From the NCBI GenBank assembly GCA_021647685.1, contig JAKIUH010000187.1, forward strand, positions 1-8,259: a stretch of DNA of 8,259 nucleotides, read 5' to 3'. This DNA is from Bacteroidales bacterium. GTDB lineage: Bacteria; Bacteroidota; Bacteroidia; Bacteroidales; NBLH01. The position numbers and the translations under genes were made by a program. Under the pieces are notes generated by a model. It made no database searches. It worked only from the letters and a program-made list of their open reading frames with translations, and had not been told where the DNA came from. Below, piece after piece: positions 1-6,582 of the stretch; positions within the stretch are counted from its first letter, which is position 1; each line of letters opens with the position of its first letter.

Positions 1-20
1 AAAGATTAATCGGTTTGTTT

Positions 21-76
21 AAAAAATCACCCTGCGGAAGTTTAAGGTTTGTTGATATGAATAAGAACCGCAGGGT
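21..76 (-). terminator. Rho-independent terminator of rpoD
   Basis: The 9-bp arms ACCCTGCGG (29-37) and CCGCAGGGT (68-76) are perfect reverse complements. Read on the minus strand, the stem begins 14 nt after the sigma-factor stop codon and is followed by GATTTTTT (21-28). The GC-rich stem followed by a U tract fits intrinsic termination of minus-strand transcription. The 30-nt loop is larger than usual, which lowers certainty a little. Confidence 0.8.
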
Positions 77-90
77 AATTTCCTGTAATT

Positions 91-951
91 TTAACCAAGA
101 TAGCTTTTCAAAAGATTGCTTCTTGATGTGTTTCTAAGTCTTCGAATGGCTTTTTCTCTGATTTGTCGAACTCGCTCACGCGTTAAACCAAATTTTTCAC
201 CAATTTCTTCCAAAGACATTTCCGGCATACCTATACCGAAAGATAATTTTAAAATTAAACGTTCACGCTCTGTTAATGTAGAGAATGCACGGTCAATTTC
301 TTTACTTAACGATTCATTAATCAGTTCCTTATCGGCAACCGGTGAATCATTATTTTCCAAAACGTCAAGCAAGCTGTTATCCTCTCCATCGGCAAAAGGA
401 GCATCAACAGATACATGACGACCGGATACACGCATGGTATCCATAACTTTTTCTTTGGGTAAGTCCAGAAGCTTTGCTAACTCTTCAGGAGTTGGTCTGC
501 GCTGATTTTTTTGTTCAAACTCAGCTACAGCTTTGTTGTATTTACTTAAAGAACTTACCTGGTTCAAAGGAAGTCGAACAATTCTTGACTGCTCATTAAT
601 GGCTTGCATTATTGATTGTCTGATCCACCAAACGGCATACGAAATGAATTTGAAACCTCGTGTTTCATCAAACTTTTCAGCAGCTTTGATCAAACCCAAG
701 TTCCCTTCATTAATCAAATCGGGCAATGTTAAACCCTGATTTTGATACTGTTTGGCAACCGAAACAACGAATCGCAAATTTGCCTGAGTCAATTTTTCAA
801 TGGCTTCTTGATCTCCTTTACGGATACGTTGAGCCAATTCAACCTCCTCTTCAACCGAAATCAATTCGTACTTTCCAATCTCTTGCAGATACTTGTCCAA
901 AGAAGCACTTTCTCTGTTCGTGATTGATTTTGTTATTTTTAACTGTCTCAT
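91..951 (-). CDS. rpoD: Primary RNA polymerase sigma factor RpoD (sigma-70 family, Bacteroidota type)
   Basis: This is the housekeeping sigma factor, which directs core RNA polymerase to promoters of essential genes. The 286-residue protein lacks the long acidic N-terminal region 1.1 of the E. coli protein, as is usual for the primary sigma factor of Bacteroidota. Region 1.2 lies at about residues 14-47 (SLDKYLQEIGKYELIS). Region 2, with core-binding and -10 recognition helices, spans about 50-120 and includes LPDLINEGNLGLIKA and FISYAVWWIRQSI. Region 3 covers about 125-205. Region 4 covers about 215-275, with the -35-binding helix-turn-helix SLEEIGEKFGLTRERVRQIR at 246-265. All the group-1 signatures are intact. 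It is a single gene with its own terminator, divergent from the MORN gene. Group 2 sigma factors can look alike, but the length and the region 2.4 and 4.2 sequences favour the primary factor. Confidence 0.95.
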   Translation of the reverse strand: MRQLKITKSITNRESASLDKYLQEIGKYELISVEEEVELAQRIRKGDQEAIEKLTQANLRFVVSVAKQYQNQGLTLPDLINEGNLGLIKAAEKFDETRGFKFISYAVWWIRQSIMQAINEQSRIVRLPLNQVSSLSKYNKAVAEFEQKNQRRPTPEELAKLLDLPKEKVMDTMRVSGRHVSVDAPFADGEDNSLLDVLENNDSPVADKELINESLSKEIDRAFSTLTERERLILKLSFGIGMPEMSLEEIGEKFGLTRERVRQIREKAIRRLRNTSRSNLLKSYLG

Positions 952-973
952 ATACTATTAATTATAACGAATG

Positions 974-1005
974 CAAAGATATGACATTTAGTCATCAAAG
1001 TCAAT
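974..1005 (-). promoter_or_regulatory. Likely rpoD promoter, Bacteroidota consensus
   Basis: On the minus strand, 981-974 reads TATCTTTG, an exact match to the Bacteroidota -7 element TAnnTTTG. Twenty bases upstream, 1005-1002 reads ATTG, three of four bases of the -33 TTTG element. Transcription would start about 15 to 20 nt before the rpoD start codon. The spacer ends in a small dyad, ATGAC-ATTTA-GTCAT (981-995), which abuts the -7 element and could be an operator; that is inference. Confidence 0.6.
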
Positions 1006-1037
1006 AGTCAACTATTTTTGATGAGCTTTTTTAGAAG

Positions 1038-1104
1038 TTATCAACATACAACAAAAGACAATATGTTAAGAATCAATACATTATCTTTTATCACCTGTTG
1101 ATAA
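1038..1104. repeat. Inverted repeat TTATCAACA / TGTTGATAA with an inner TTATCA
   Basis: TTATCAACA (1038-1046) and its exact reverse complement TGTTGATAA (1096-1104) lie 49 nt apart. A further TTATCA (1088-1093) forms a tighter dyad with TGATAA (1099-1104), arms of 6 bp with a 5-nt spacer. The 9-mer differs in one base from the common DnaA box TTATCCACA. It could be a DnaA or other regulator site near the sigma gene, or chance in AT-rich DNA. The repeat is visible; the function is not shown. Confidence 0.4.
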
Positions 1105-1391
1105 ATTATTAATATTTTTTTTGACGAAATGCAAGATTTCTTTCATTATTGTGCATTTTTTCTTTACAGAACTTATGCCAAAGTTACTTTTCGTCTAATT
1201 CTTATACGTTAAAACTTTAAAAAGGTTGCAGGTTTTCACATATTTTAACAAAAAAACATTACACATCGTTTAAAACATGGAAAATGCATAAAGGTCAGCA
1301 TTTGCGTTTCGTTTTATTATTGATTTAATGTAAAGGTACAAAAATAAATCGTGTAAAAAAGCGTTTATCTGAAAAAATGTCGTAAATAAAT

Positions 1392-1421
1392 TTTGAAATT
1401 ATTCATATCTGTATATATTTG
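1392..1421 (+). promoter_or_regulatory. Promoter of the MORN-repeat gene
   Basis: TTTG (1392-1395) and TATATTTG (1414-1421) are exact matches to the Bacteroidota -33 and -7 elements, separated by 18 nt. The inferred start of transcription is about 1427, giving a leader of about 130 nt that contains the long hairpin. Confidence 0.7.
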
Positions 1422-1455
1422 CGAACTTTGAATTGATATTGTAAACATTTTTGAA

Positions 1456-1526
1456 CATTATTTAGTACTTCATAGAAGACGCTTAATATTTATTTTTAAG
1501 CGTCTTCTATGAAGTACTAAGTGATG
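1456..1526. repeat. Long near-perfect inverted repeat (hairpin) in the MORN gene leader
   Basis: Positions 1462-1486 and 1496-1520 are perfect reverse complements over 25 bp, enclosing a 9-nt A/T loop (1487-1495). As RNA, the stem can extend outward to 1456 and 1526, making 31 pairs with two G-U wobbles (1461-1521 and 1459-1523). Each arm holds its own small dyad: CTTC-ATA-GAAG (1468-1478) in the left arm and its complement in the right, so alternative folds are possible. No T tract follows on either strand, which argues against an ordinary intrinsic terminator. It sits between the promoter at 1392-1421 and the start codon. It may be an RNA leader structure, a regulator site or a small palindromic mobile remnant. 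Confidence 0.9.
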
Positions 1527-1557
1527 CAGAATATTTACAAAAATTACTCACTAAAAA

Positions 1558-2406
1558 ATGGAAGAAATGAAAAAGAAAGTATTTTTTTTAATTGCAGGAT
1601 TGTTTTTATTTAATTTTTTTCTTGCAGCACAAGACGATGGAAGTAAATGCATTTCTGGTGATTGCATGAATGGAGAAGGAGTTTTTCAATTTGCTAACGG
1701 CGATAAATATGAAGGCTCATTTGTTGATGGCAAACCCGAAGGGAAAGGTATTTATTTGTTTAGCAAAGGTTTAAAATATGAAGGTACTTTTAAAGCAGGT
1801 AAACCTGATGGCGAAGGTACTTTTACTTATACTAATGGAAATGTTTATACCGGTACAGTAAAAGAAGGTATGAGAGACGGTAAAGGAAAAATGGTATTTG
1901 CCAAAGGCAATATCTATGAAGGCGACTGGGTAAAAAACAAAATGGACGGCATTGGTAAATTTGAGTTTTATAAAAACGGAAAGTTAGTACGTACTTACGA
2001 AGGAAGATTTATTGCCGGCAAAATGGAAACCAAAGAAGGTGAAACAGCAAAAATGACCTTTGCCAACGGAAATGTTTACGAAGGTGAATTTAAAGCCAAT
2101 AAAATGAACGGCATGGGGAAATTTACTTACAAGAACGGAAATGTTTATGAAGGACGCTTTGTAAATAACCGACCGGAAACTCTTGAAGGAGAAACAGCCA
2201 CTTTGACCAGAGCAAACGGTGATAAATATGTTGGCGCGTTTAAAGCCGGTAAACGTACAGGAAAAGGCACTTATACTTTTGCAAACGGAAACGTTTATGA
2301 AGGTGAATTTTTGAATAACAAAATTAACGGATACGGTAAATTAACTACTGCCGACGGTAAAGTTCAAGAAGGTAACTGGGAAAATGGTAAATTTCTTGGA
2401 AATTAG
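1558..2406 (+). CDS. Exported MORN-repeat protein
   Basis: The function is unknown. MORN repeats fold into an elongated beta-sheet rod and in other proteins serve in membrane or protein contacts. The N-terminus is a signal peptide: a lysine cluster (5-7), a hydrophobic core (8-22) and FLAAQ, with likely cleavage between Ala24 and Gln25, as common in Bacteroidota. There is no lipobox Cys, so a soluble periplasmic or secreted protein is expected. Two cysteines, C31 and C36 (CISGDC), precede the repeats and could form a disulfide. MORN units start at Y51, Y74, Y97, Y120, Y147, Y174, Y197, Y224 and Y247, plus a degenerate one at Q270, so the mature protein is almost wholly repeat. Spacing is 23 or 27 residues. 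No C-terminal sorting domain is seen. The start could be the ATG at 1558 or the one at 1567; the second gives a more typical signal peptide (MKKKVFFLIAG). Confidence 0.9.
   Translation: MEEMKKKVFFLIAGLFLFNFFLAAQDDGSKCISGDCMNGEGVFQFANGDKYEGSFVDGKPEGKGIYLFSKGLKYEGTFKAGKPDGEGTFTYTNGNVYTGTVKEGMRDGKGKMVFAKGNIYEGDWVKNKMDGIGKFEFYKNGKLVRTYEGRFIAGKMETKEGETAKMTFANGNVYEGEFKANKMNGMGKFTYKNGNVYEGRFVNNRPETLEGETATLTRANGDKYVGAFKAGKRTGKGTYTFANGNVYEGEFLNNKINGYGKLTTADGKVQEGNWENGKFLGN
1996..2295 (+). repeat. Tandem 150-bp super-repeat within the MORN gene
   Basis: Residues 147-196 and 197-246 are two adjacent 50-residue modules, each a 27-residue MORN unit carrying an extra ETxEGETA-type loop followed by a standard 23-residue unit. 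By hand count, 29 of 50 residues are identical. Both modules begin YEGRF and end NGNV. The shared insertion shows that the pair arose by duplication of a two-repeat block, not by independent single-repeat gain. Confidence 0.75.
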
Positions 2407-2429
2407 AAAAACTAAAAATAAGATTACAG

Positions 2430-2464
2430 AAAGGAGTTTCATTAACGAAACTCCTTTTTTTTTT
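2430..2464 (+). terminator. Rho-independent terminator after the MORN gene
   Basis: GGAGTTTC (2433-2440) pairs perfectly with GAAACTCC (2447-2454) around a 6-nt loop (ATTAAC), and the arms extend by A-T pairs. Ten T residues (2455-2464) follow directly. It lies about 25 nt after the MORN stop codon and isolates that gene from the operon at 2543. Confidence 0.95.
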
Positions 2465-2487
2465 AATCAAAAACTCGAAAATATTTT

Positions 2488-2523
2488 TTTGTTAAAAGCT
2501 CCTTAATTACTTTCGTAAAGTAA
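2488..2523 (+). promoter_or_regulatory. Candidate promoter with an overlapping palindrome, for the GlmU-like/nitrilase operon
   Basis: TTTG (2488-2491) and TACTTTCG (2508-2515) resemble the Bacteroidota -33 and -7 elements, with one mismatch in the -7 box and a rather short 16-nt gap. The -7 box lies inside a palindrome, TTACTTT-CGT-AAAGTAA (2507-2523), with perfect 7-bp arms, which could bind a repressor. The start codon is only 19 nt further on, so any leader is short. The promoter call is moderate; the operator idea is inference. Confidence 0.5.
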
Positions 2524-2542
2524 ATAATAACCTAAAAAAATC

Positions 2543-3739
2543 ATGAATTATATTTTATTTGACACACTAGAAAGCAGGGTTAGGCTATTGCCCCTGACTT
2601 ATACCCGTCCTATATCCGAAATGCGGATAGGAATAATGACCATTAAAGAAAAATGGGAAAAATATTTAAACACTACTTGCAGCTATTTGACTGAAAGCTA
2701 TTTGCAAGAAAAATTTCCTGTTAAATATTTGCAAAATAATATCTACATAAAAGGCAATATTTTACCGAATAATGATATTGTTGAACAAATTAAAGGATTA
2801 AAAACCGGGGAAGTCCTCTATAAAGAAAATCAAATTATTGCTTTTTGTTCAGAGCACGAAATTTTATTTGATGGAGAACTAAGTAGTTTTGAAAAAATTA
2901 AAACGAAAATTAAATTTTCACAAATTATATATCCTTGGGATATTTTCAGACTTAACGGTCAAGAAATTGAAAACGATTATAAATTACTGACAAAAAACAA
3001 AACATCCGAACCAATTAGCAGCACAAACCGCATTATTGGCGAAAATATATTTATTGAAAAAGGAGCTGAAATGGAATTTACCACCATTAATGCAAAAAAT
3101 GCTTATATTTATATAGGAAAAAATGCATTAGTAATGGAAGGAGTACTAATAAGAGGCTCTTTTGCACTTGGAGAAAATGCTGTTGTAAAAATGGGTGCTA
3201 AAATATACGGTCCTACTACCGCCGGGCCCGGCTCAAAAATAGGTGGAGAAATTAATAATTCGGTAATCTTTGCGAATTCAAACAAAGGACACGATGGTTT
3301 TTTAGGAAACTCCGTCTTGGGTGAATGGTGCAATATTGGAGCCAATAGCGATACATCAAACCTGAAAAATAATTATGCAGAAGTAAGAGTATGGAGTTAT
3401 GCTAACGAAGGTTTTGCCAGAACAGGCTTACAATTTTGCGGTTTAATTATGGGAGATCACTCAAAATGCGGAATAAATACAATGTTTAATACAGGGACTG
3501 TTGTTGGAGTAAATGCCAACATATACGGAGCCGGTTTTCCGCGTAATTTTATACCCTCATTTTCATGGGGTGGTGCTTTGGGTTTTAAAGAATATAAACT
3601 TAACAAAGCCTTTGAAGTTAATGAGGTAGTTATGAAAAGGCGCAACAAAATATTTGACGAAAAGGAACAAAATATTTTAAAAAAAGTATTTGAAATTTCA
3701 CAAGAATACAGAAGGTTTTTAAAAAAAAGTTATGGATAG
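2543..3739 (+). CDS. GlmU-like sugar nucleotidyltransferase/acyltransferase family protein
   Basis: The 398-residue protein resembles the alternative GlmU-type family of Bacteroidota (annotated as UDP-N-acetylglucosamine diphosphorylase / glucosamine-1-phosphate N-acetyltransferase). It begins MNYILFD and carries the family's N-terminal signature LPLTYTRPISEMRIGIMTI (16-34) in place of the classical GxGTRM loop. PWDI follows at 131-134. From about 160 to 340 the sequence has the short hydrophobic/Gly periodicity of a left-handed beta-helix acyltransferase, with the conserved stretch NKGHDGFLGNSVLGEWCNIG (247-266) and GDHSKCGINTMFNTGTVVG (304-322). His250 is a candidate catalytic base. The tail (360-398) is helical and Lys-rich. 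The likely role is making an activated amino sugar for cell-envelope polymers, inferred from the family and not demonstrated. It overlaps the nitrilase gene by 8 nt and is probably co-translated with it. Confidence 0.85.
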   Translation: MNYILFDTLESRVRLLPLTYTRPISEMRIGIMTIKEKWEKYLNTTCSYLTESYLQEKFPVKYLQNNIYIKGNILPNNDIVEQIKGLKTGEVLYKENQIIAFCSEHEILFDGELSSFEKIKTKIKFSQIIYPWDIFRLNGQEIENDYKLLTKNKTSEPISSTNRIIGENIFIEKGAEMEFTTINAKNAYIYIGKNALVMEGVLIRGSFALGENAVVKMGAKIYGPTTAGPGSKIGGEINNSVIFANSNKGHDGFLGNSVLGEWCNIGANSDTSNLKNNYAEVRVWSYANEGFARTGLQFCGLIMGDHSKCGINTMFNTGTVVGVNANIYGAGFPRNFIPSFSWGGALGFKEYKLNKAFEVNEVVMKRRNKIFDEKEQNILKKVFEISQEYRRFLKKSYG

Positions 3740-4685
3740 TCAAGAGAATTTAAAAATAGGGTTGGCACAAATAACACCTGTTTGGTTAAATAAAGAAAAA
3801 ACCATTGATAAAATAAAATCTTACATTATTGATGCAGGTAATAAAAAATGTGATTTATTGGTTTTTGGTGAAGCTATATTGCCCGGTTATCCTTTTTGGC
3901 TATCCTTTACAAATGGAGCCGAATTTAACTCAACAATACAAAAGGAACTATATGCACATTATCTTAAAAATTCAGTACAGATAGAAAAAGGTGATTTAAG
4001 TGAAATTTGCACACTTGCCAATAAATATCAGCTTTCGGTTTACCTTGGAACTATTGAACGGGCAAAAAATCGCGGAGGACATAGTCTGTATTGTTCATTA
4101 GTATTTATTAATGCAAAAGGAAAAATAGAAACAGTACATAGAAAACTGCAACCAACTTATGAAGAGCGCCTTGTTTGGGCTCCGGGTGATGGTCATGGTT
4201 TACAAGTACATGATATTAAAAATTTTTGTGCAGGTGGTTTAAATTGTTGGGAAAATTGGATACCAATGGCAAGAACAGCTCTATATGCCCAAGGAGAAAA
4301 CCTGCACATTGCTGTTTGGCCCGGTGCATATAGAAATACAGTAGATATAAGTCCGTTTATTGCAAAAGAGTCTCGCTCATATGTAGTATCCGTTTCGGGC
4401 TTAATGCGTAAAACTGATATTCCCGCAGATATTCCGCATTATGAGTTAATACGAAACAATGCACCCGATATAATGGCAGATGGAGGTTCATGTATTGTTG
4501 CACCTGATGGAAAATGGGTGGTAGAGCCGGTAATAAATAAAGAAGCATTAATTATTGCGGATATAAATATTAGTAAGGTTTATGAAGAGCGTCAAAATTT
4601 TGATGCCTCGGGTCACTATTCGCGACCGGATGTTTTAAAACTTAATGTAAACAGAGAAAGGCAAACACCTGTAAACTTTGAATAA
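3732..4685 (+). CDS. Nitrilase-superfamily carbon-nitrogen hydrolase (probable nitrilase)
   Basis: This is a cytoplasmic hydrolase of the nitrilase superfamily, 317 residues, a usual length. The catalytic triad is complete: Glu47 in FGEAILPGYP, Lys138 in HRKLQPTYEER and Cys172 in GGLNCWENWIP, with the assisting second Glu at 145. The CWEN motif followed by ARTALYAQGE, and the APGDGHGL stretch after the lysine, place it with the true nitrilase branch (nitrile to carboxylic acid plus ammonia) rather than the omega-amidase or NAD-synthetase branches. The substrate cannot be read from sequence, and related members can act as nitrile hydratases or amidases. The ATG at 3732 lies inside the end of the upstream gene (ATGGATAG), an arrangement typical of translational coupling, so both proteins are probably made together. 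A TAA (3720-3722) in its own frame just upstream rules out a longer N-terminus. Confidence 0.88.
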   Translation: MDSQENLKIGLAQITPVWLNKEKTIDKIKSYIIDAGNKKCDLLVFGEAILPGYPFWLSFTNGAEFNSTIQKELYAHYLKNSVQIEKGDLSEICTLANKYQLSVYLGTIERAKNRGGHSLYCSLVFINAKGKIETVHRKLQPTYEERLVWAPGDGHGLQVHDIKNFCAGGLNCWENWIPMARTALYAQGENLHIAVWPGAYRNTVDISPFIAKESRSYVVSVSGLMRKTDIPADIPHYELIRNNAPDIMADGGSCIVAPDGKWVVEPVINKEALIIADINISKVYEERQNFDASGHYSRPDVLKLNVNRERQTPVNFE

Positions 4686-4889
4686 AACAAATAGCCGACA
4701 TGCTATCATACTTATTAAATATTGGATATTTAACAAATATAGCAGCACCCCAGCCATCAATTTGAACAAACAGAGAATTAAACTACTTTTTTATACCGGT
4801 AAAAGATGTATTTTACTGATATTTTACAGCTTTTAAATTTGCAGACAATATAATTAAGACTTATTTTTTTATCAAAAGTAGGTAATCAA

Positions 4890-6365
4890 TTAGTCCGTAA
4901 ATTTAAAATCTACCTTTAATCCTTTGGCAATATCTTCTGCCAAACTCTTATCTACTTTATAAAAATGCATTAACTGCCTTTGAATAATCTCATTTGAACG
5001 TGGACCGGATATACCACTCATTGAGCTGATTATATTATTAAGCGTATTTTTTCGCTCTGTATCTGTCATTACTTTACGGTATAAATCACCGGGTTGAGTA
5101 TAAAAATCATCGTCATTTTCATTTCTATCAAAGGTATCCGCAATATTTGAATCTAAAACAGAGGCTAACTCTTTATACTTTTTATCGGCTTTAATATCAT
5201 CAAAACTATTTGGAAAATAATTTGGGCTGTCTTTTCCGTTACCGTCAACATTCATAAATCCATCTCTTTGATGATTATTCACTTCATTGATTGGACGATT
5301 TACCGGTATTTGATTATAATTAACACCCAATCGATATCGGTGTGCATCAGGATAAGCAAATATTCTACCTTGTAATAATTTGTCAGGAGAAAGTCCGATA
5401 CCGTCAACTATATTTGAAGGTTCAAATGCTGCTTGTTCTACATCTGCAAAATAATTAGCCGGAATTTCGTTTAATTCCATTATTCCGACATCAATCAGAG
5501 GAAACTCAGAATGTGACCAAACTTTTGTTACATCAAACGGGTTCCATTTAAATTTTTCCGCCTGCTCATTAGTCATCACTTGTATTTTCAAAGCCCATTT
5601 AGGAAAATTTCCCTTTGAAATTGCTTCTACCAAATCTCTTTGAGCATAATCAGGGTCTTTGGCTTTTAAAATATTTGCCTCTTCCGCAGTAAGCGTTTTG
5701 TTACCCTGTAATGTTTTAAAATGAAATTTAACCCAAACACGTTCTTCTTTATCATTAATCATAGAGAATGTATGACTTCCGTATCCATTCATTTTCCGGT
5801 ATCCATCAGGTGTGCCCCTATCGCTAAAAAGAATCATTACTTGATGTAAACTTTCAGGATTTAAACTAAAATAATCCCACATCATGGTAGAACTTTTTAA
5901 GTTGGTTTTGGGATCGCGCTTCTGAGTATGAACAAAATCAGGAAACTTTTTAGGGTCTTTAATAAAAAATACAGGCGTATTATTCCCTGCTAAATCCCAA
6001 TTTCCATCCTCAGTATAAAATTTTACTGCAAAACCACGTGGGTCTCTTTCTGTATCAGCACTGCCTTTTTCACCCCCAACTGTTGAAAAACGAACAAACA
6101 CACGACACTCATTACCTACTTTATTAAAAAGCTTTGCCTTTGTGTACTTAGTGATATCATTGGTTACTTTAAAAGTACCAAAAGCTCCTGTTCCTTTTGC
6201 ATGCACAACCCTTTCAGGAATGCGTTCACGATTAAAATGTGCCAATTTTTCTTGCAAATAAATGTCTTGCAACAAAATGGGTCCGCGCCGGCCTACTGTC
6301 ATGCTATCCTCATTTTCATAATAAGGTCTGCCGGCTGCTGTTGTTAATTTTTTATTTTTTGACAT
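4890..6365 (-). CDS. katA: Haem catalase (monofunctional, small subunit)
   Basis: The enzyme disproportionates hydrogen peroxide to water and oxygen and protects the cytoplasm from oxidative stress. At 491 residues it has small-subunit (clade 3-like) length, without the C-terminal flavodoxin-like domain of large catalases. The distal catalytic His55 lies in RIPERVVHAKGTGAFG and Asn128 in AGNNTPVFF. The proximal haem-ligand signature RIFAYPDAHRYRLG gives Arg334 and ligand Tyr338. The spacing of these residues matches bovine catalase (75, 148, 358) with a constant offset of 20. RFSTVGGEKGSADTERDPRG (92-111) is also conserved. There is no signal peptide. It is a single gene with its own promoter, convergent with the nitrilase gene; the 204 bp between them show no strong terminator. 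I see no clear OxyR or Fur box. Confidence 0.97.
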   Translation of the reverse strand: MSKNKKLTTAAGRPYYENEDSMTVGRRGPILLQDIYLQEKLAHFNRERIPERVVHAKGTGAFGTFKVTNDITKYTKAKLFNKVGNECRVFVRFSTVGGEKGSADTERDPRGFAVKFYTEDGNWDLAGNNTPVFFIKDPKKFPDFVHTQKRDPKTNLKSSTMMWDYFSLNPESLHQVMILFSDRGTPDGYRKMNGYGSHTFSMINDKEERVWVKFHFKTLQGNKTLTAEEANILKAKDPDYAQRDLVEAISKGNFPKWALKIQVMTNEQAEKFKWNPFDVTKVWSHSEFPLIDVGIMELNEIPANYFADVEQAAFEPSNIVDGIGLSPDKLLQGRIFAYPDAHRYRLGVNYNQIPVNRPINEVNNHQRDGFMNVDGNGKDSPNYFPNSFDDIKADKKYKELASVLDSNIADTFDRNENDDDFYTQPGDLYRKVMTDTERKNTLNNIISSMSGISGPRSNEIIQRQLMHFYKVDKSLAEDIAKGLKVDFKFTD

Positions 6366-6393
6366 TACATAAAAATTTAAGTTAATACTTATA

Positions 6394-6425
6394 CAAAGTA
6401 ACGAAATTTTTAAATATAAGTCAAA
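6394..6425 (-). promoter_or_regulatory. Probable katA promoter
   Basis: On the minus strand TTTG (6425-6422) is followed after 20 nt by TTACTTTG (6401-6394), which matches the Bacteroidota -7 consensus TAnnTTTG in all but one position. It lies about 30 nt before the catalase start codon. The rest of the 217-bp gap up to the glycosyltransferase gene is AT-rich, with no clear hairpin. Confidence 0.55.
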
Positions 6426-6582
6426 TCAATAATGTCTATATATTAATCGATTTAAACTATACCTATGGATTATAAAGACAGATAAAAAAATTCTTATTTA
6501 CAAAATAATACTTACCGGAAAGAAAAAATAAATAATCTACTTTTACGGTTAATGTACTGTTTTATCGCAAAATAGCCAAGCA

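Larger units (their letters stand above)
952..1557. other. Divergent intergenic region, about 600 bp, no gene seen
   Basis: This very AT-rich stretch separates the divergent sigma-factor and MORN genes. I see no convincing reading frame or RNA gene in it. It holds the rpoD promoter at its left end, TTATCA-type dyads (1038-1104), a second -7-like box on the minus strand (TAACTTTG, 1186-1179) with a poor -33 element, a plus-strand promoter (1392-1421) and a long hairpin (1456-1526). The part from 1105 to 1390 is mostly A/T runs with no structure I can name. An unrecognised small RNA cannot be excluded. Confidence 0.7.

Noticed and set aside
952..1557. Chromosomal replication origin in the AT-rich divergent gap
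   Set aside because: Only three loose DnaA-like motifs, no ordered box array, and no dnaA, dnaN or other origin-linked gene beside it.
1582..1589. T8 run in the signal-peptide region of the MORN gene, a possible phase-variation tract
   Set aside because: The run is short, encodes ordinary hydrophobic residues and AT-rich genomes have many; no sign of variation can be seen in one sequence.
3109..3345. Antisense open frame inside the GlmU-like gene, and similar frames opposite rpoD and the glycosyltransferase
   Set aside because: These lie fully within well-supported genes, have no family-like sequence and no promoter; they are shadows of the real coding frames.
4691..4706. ATAGC-CGACAT-GCTAT hairpin after the nitrilase gene as a terminator
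   Set aside because: Only 5 bp, AT-rich, and not followed by a T run on the plus strand.
4794..4801. TACCGGTA palindrome in the convergent gap between nitrilase and catalase genes
   Set aside because: An 8-bp palindrome alone is not enough evidence for a site, and no gene start is nearby.
6363..6370. ATGTAATG on the minus strand: a start-stop minimal upstream ORF overlapping the catalase start
   Set aside because: Such short patterns are common by chance in AT-rich leaders, and nothing else suggests control by it.
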